Assembly: GCA_008015835.1 (NCBI GenBank)
Contig: SSGH01000037.1
Location: 62,001 to 126,000, forward strand
Source: Lysobacter sp.
GTDB taxonomy: Bacteria; Pseudomonadota; Gammaproteobacteria; Xanthomonadales; Xanthomonadaceae
Length of the DNA stretch: 64,000 bases
Direction: 5' to 3'
A model generated the notes under the pieces. That model ran no database searches. It was given only the letters and a program-made list of their open reading frames with translations, and had not been told where the DNA came from. Numbering within the stretch: position 1 is the first letter of the stretch; every line of letters begins with the position of its first letter. Positions 63,811 through 64,000 of the stretch are shown one piece after another. Made by a program: the position numbers and the translations under genes.

Positions 63811-63984
63811 GCTCGGGATCGCCGCGCAGCGATCCCGAGCACCCGCACATGGACGTGCGGGTGGGGCGATCAGAGGCTGTGGTACGTCACCATGGATGGC
63901 GTCCATATTGTCATTGCCTCGATCACTCGCGGGCACCACCCCGCACTTTCACTGACGCCGCGCTTTCGCGCGGCGTCTTCTTGT
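63811..63984 (+). ncRNA. Structured non-coding region after rtcB, ending in a terminator
   Basis: Four strong foldings in 174 nt. (1) GCTCGGGATCGC/GCGATCCCGAGC, a perfect 12-bp stem at 63811-63840. (2) CACCCGCAC/GTGCGGGTG at 63840-63863. (3) A long-range stem GATCAGAGGC/GCCTCGATC enclosing small hairpins (63868-63924), which can be extended by GTGCGGGTGG (63855-63864) with CCACCCCGCAC (63936-63946); this excludes stem 2. (4) The terminator GACGCCGCGC/GCGCGGCGTC at 63954-63977 followed by TTCTTGT. Competing pairings and the terminator suggest a regulatory leader or a stable RNA. No family identified. Confidence 0.5.
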
Positions 63985-64000
63985 CCAAATGATCGCAGCG

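Overview
The window is about 64 kb of very GC-rich DNA. Gene content and order suggest a gammaproteobacterium of the Xanthomonadales, Lysobacter-like: the mreBCD-mrdA-rodA cell-shape cluster next to a PfkB-type kinase, a split B12-dependent ribonucleotide reductase, a DsbD/TlpA pair, aroQ-accB-accC, palindromic REP elements with a RAYT transposase, and leaderless promoters. The taxonomic placement is inference; no rRNA or other marker gene is present. As is usual at this GC content, very long open frames run antisense to real genes and were discarded.

Layout. 1-8.1 kb: an NRDE-family gene cut by the window edge, two membrane proteins, a membrane-anchored AraC regulator, the RNA 2'-phosphotransferase KptA and a large lipoprotein pullulanase. 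8.2-17.5 kb: an accessory-looking stretch with a DUF4157 (eCIS-core) protein, an amidase/SGNH-hydrolase pair, a polysaccharide deacetylase coupled to an AraC regulator, a class C-type serine hydrolase and a MOSC protein. 17.6-21.5 kb: a radical-SAM/DUF4130 DNA-modification pair and two short-chain dehydrogenases. 21.5-27.9 kb: the elongasome genes mreB, mreC, mreD, mrdA and rodA, interrupted by a 267-bp inverted-repeat (MITE-like) element. 28.6-40.6 kb: a PfkB kinase, a MAPEG protein, a candidate GGA-rich (RsmY/Z-like) small RNA, an XRE regulator, a DsbD with a duplicated N-terminal domain, a TlpA-type thioredoxin, a Roadblock/LC7 protein behind a sigma-54 promoter, aroQ-accB-accC and a membrane-anchored double AAA+ ATPase. 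40.6-46.8 kb: small secreted and redox proteins, a beta-helix protein, apt, a fasciclin-domain protein and a PhyH-type dioxygenase. 46.9-49.1 kb: a RAYT gene, a 151-bp tandem REP array and an AT-rich, probably acquired, membrane/coiled-coil gene. 49.1-53.3 kb: nrdJb, a histone-H1-like gene and nrdJa, with a tandem pair of NrdR-like boxes upstream of nrdJa. 53.6-59 kb: an HtrA protease, a HAD hydrolase, an M17 aminopeptidase, a TesA-type esterase and a second fasciclin protein. 59.3-59.6 kb: a short transcription unit with its own promoter, a 46-codon ORF and a terminator.

The most interesting locus is 59.9-64 kb: two non-canonical tRNA-like genes, a slipin without the usual hydrophobic N-terminus, an uncharacterised protein, the RNA ligase RtcB, and a strongly structured non-coding stretch after rtcB. 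I read it as an RNA-repair locus that carries its own tRNA-like RNAs (substrate, sensor or decoy). No RtcR, archease, RtcA or Ro60 gene is visible before the right edge of the window.
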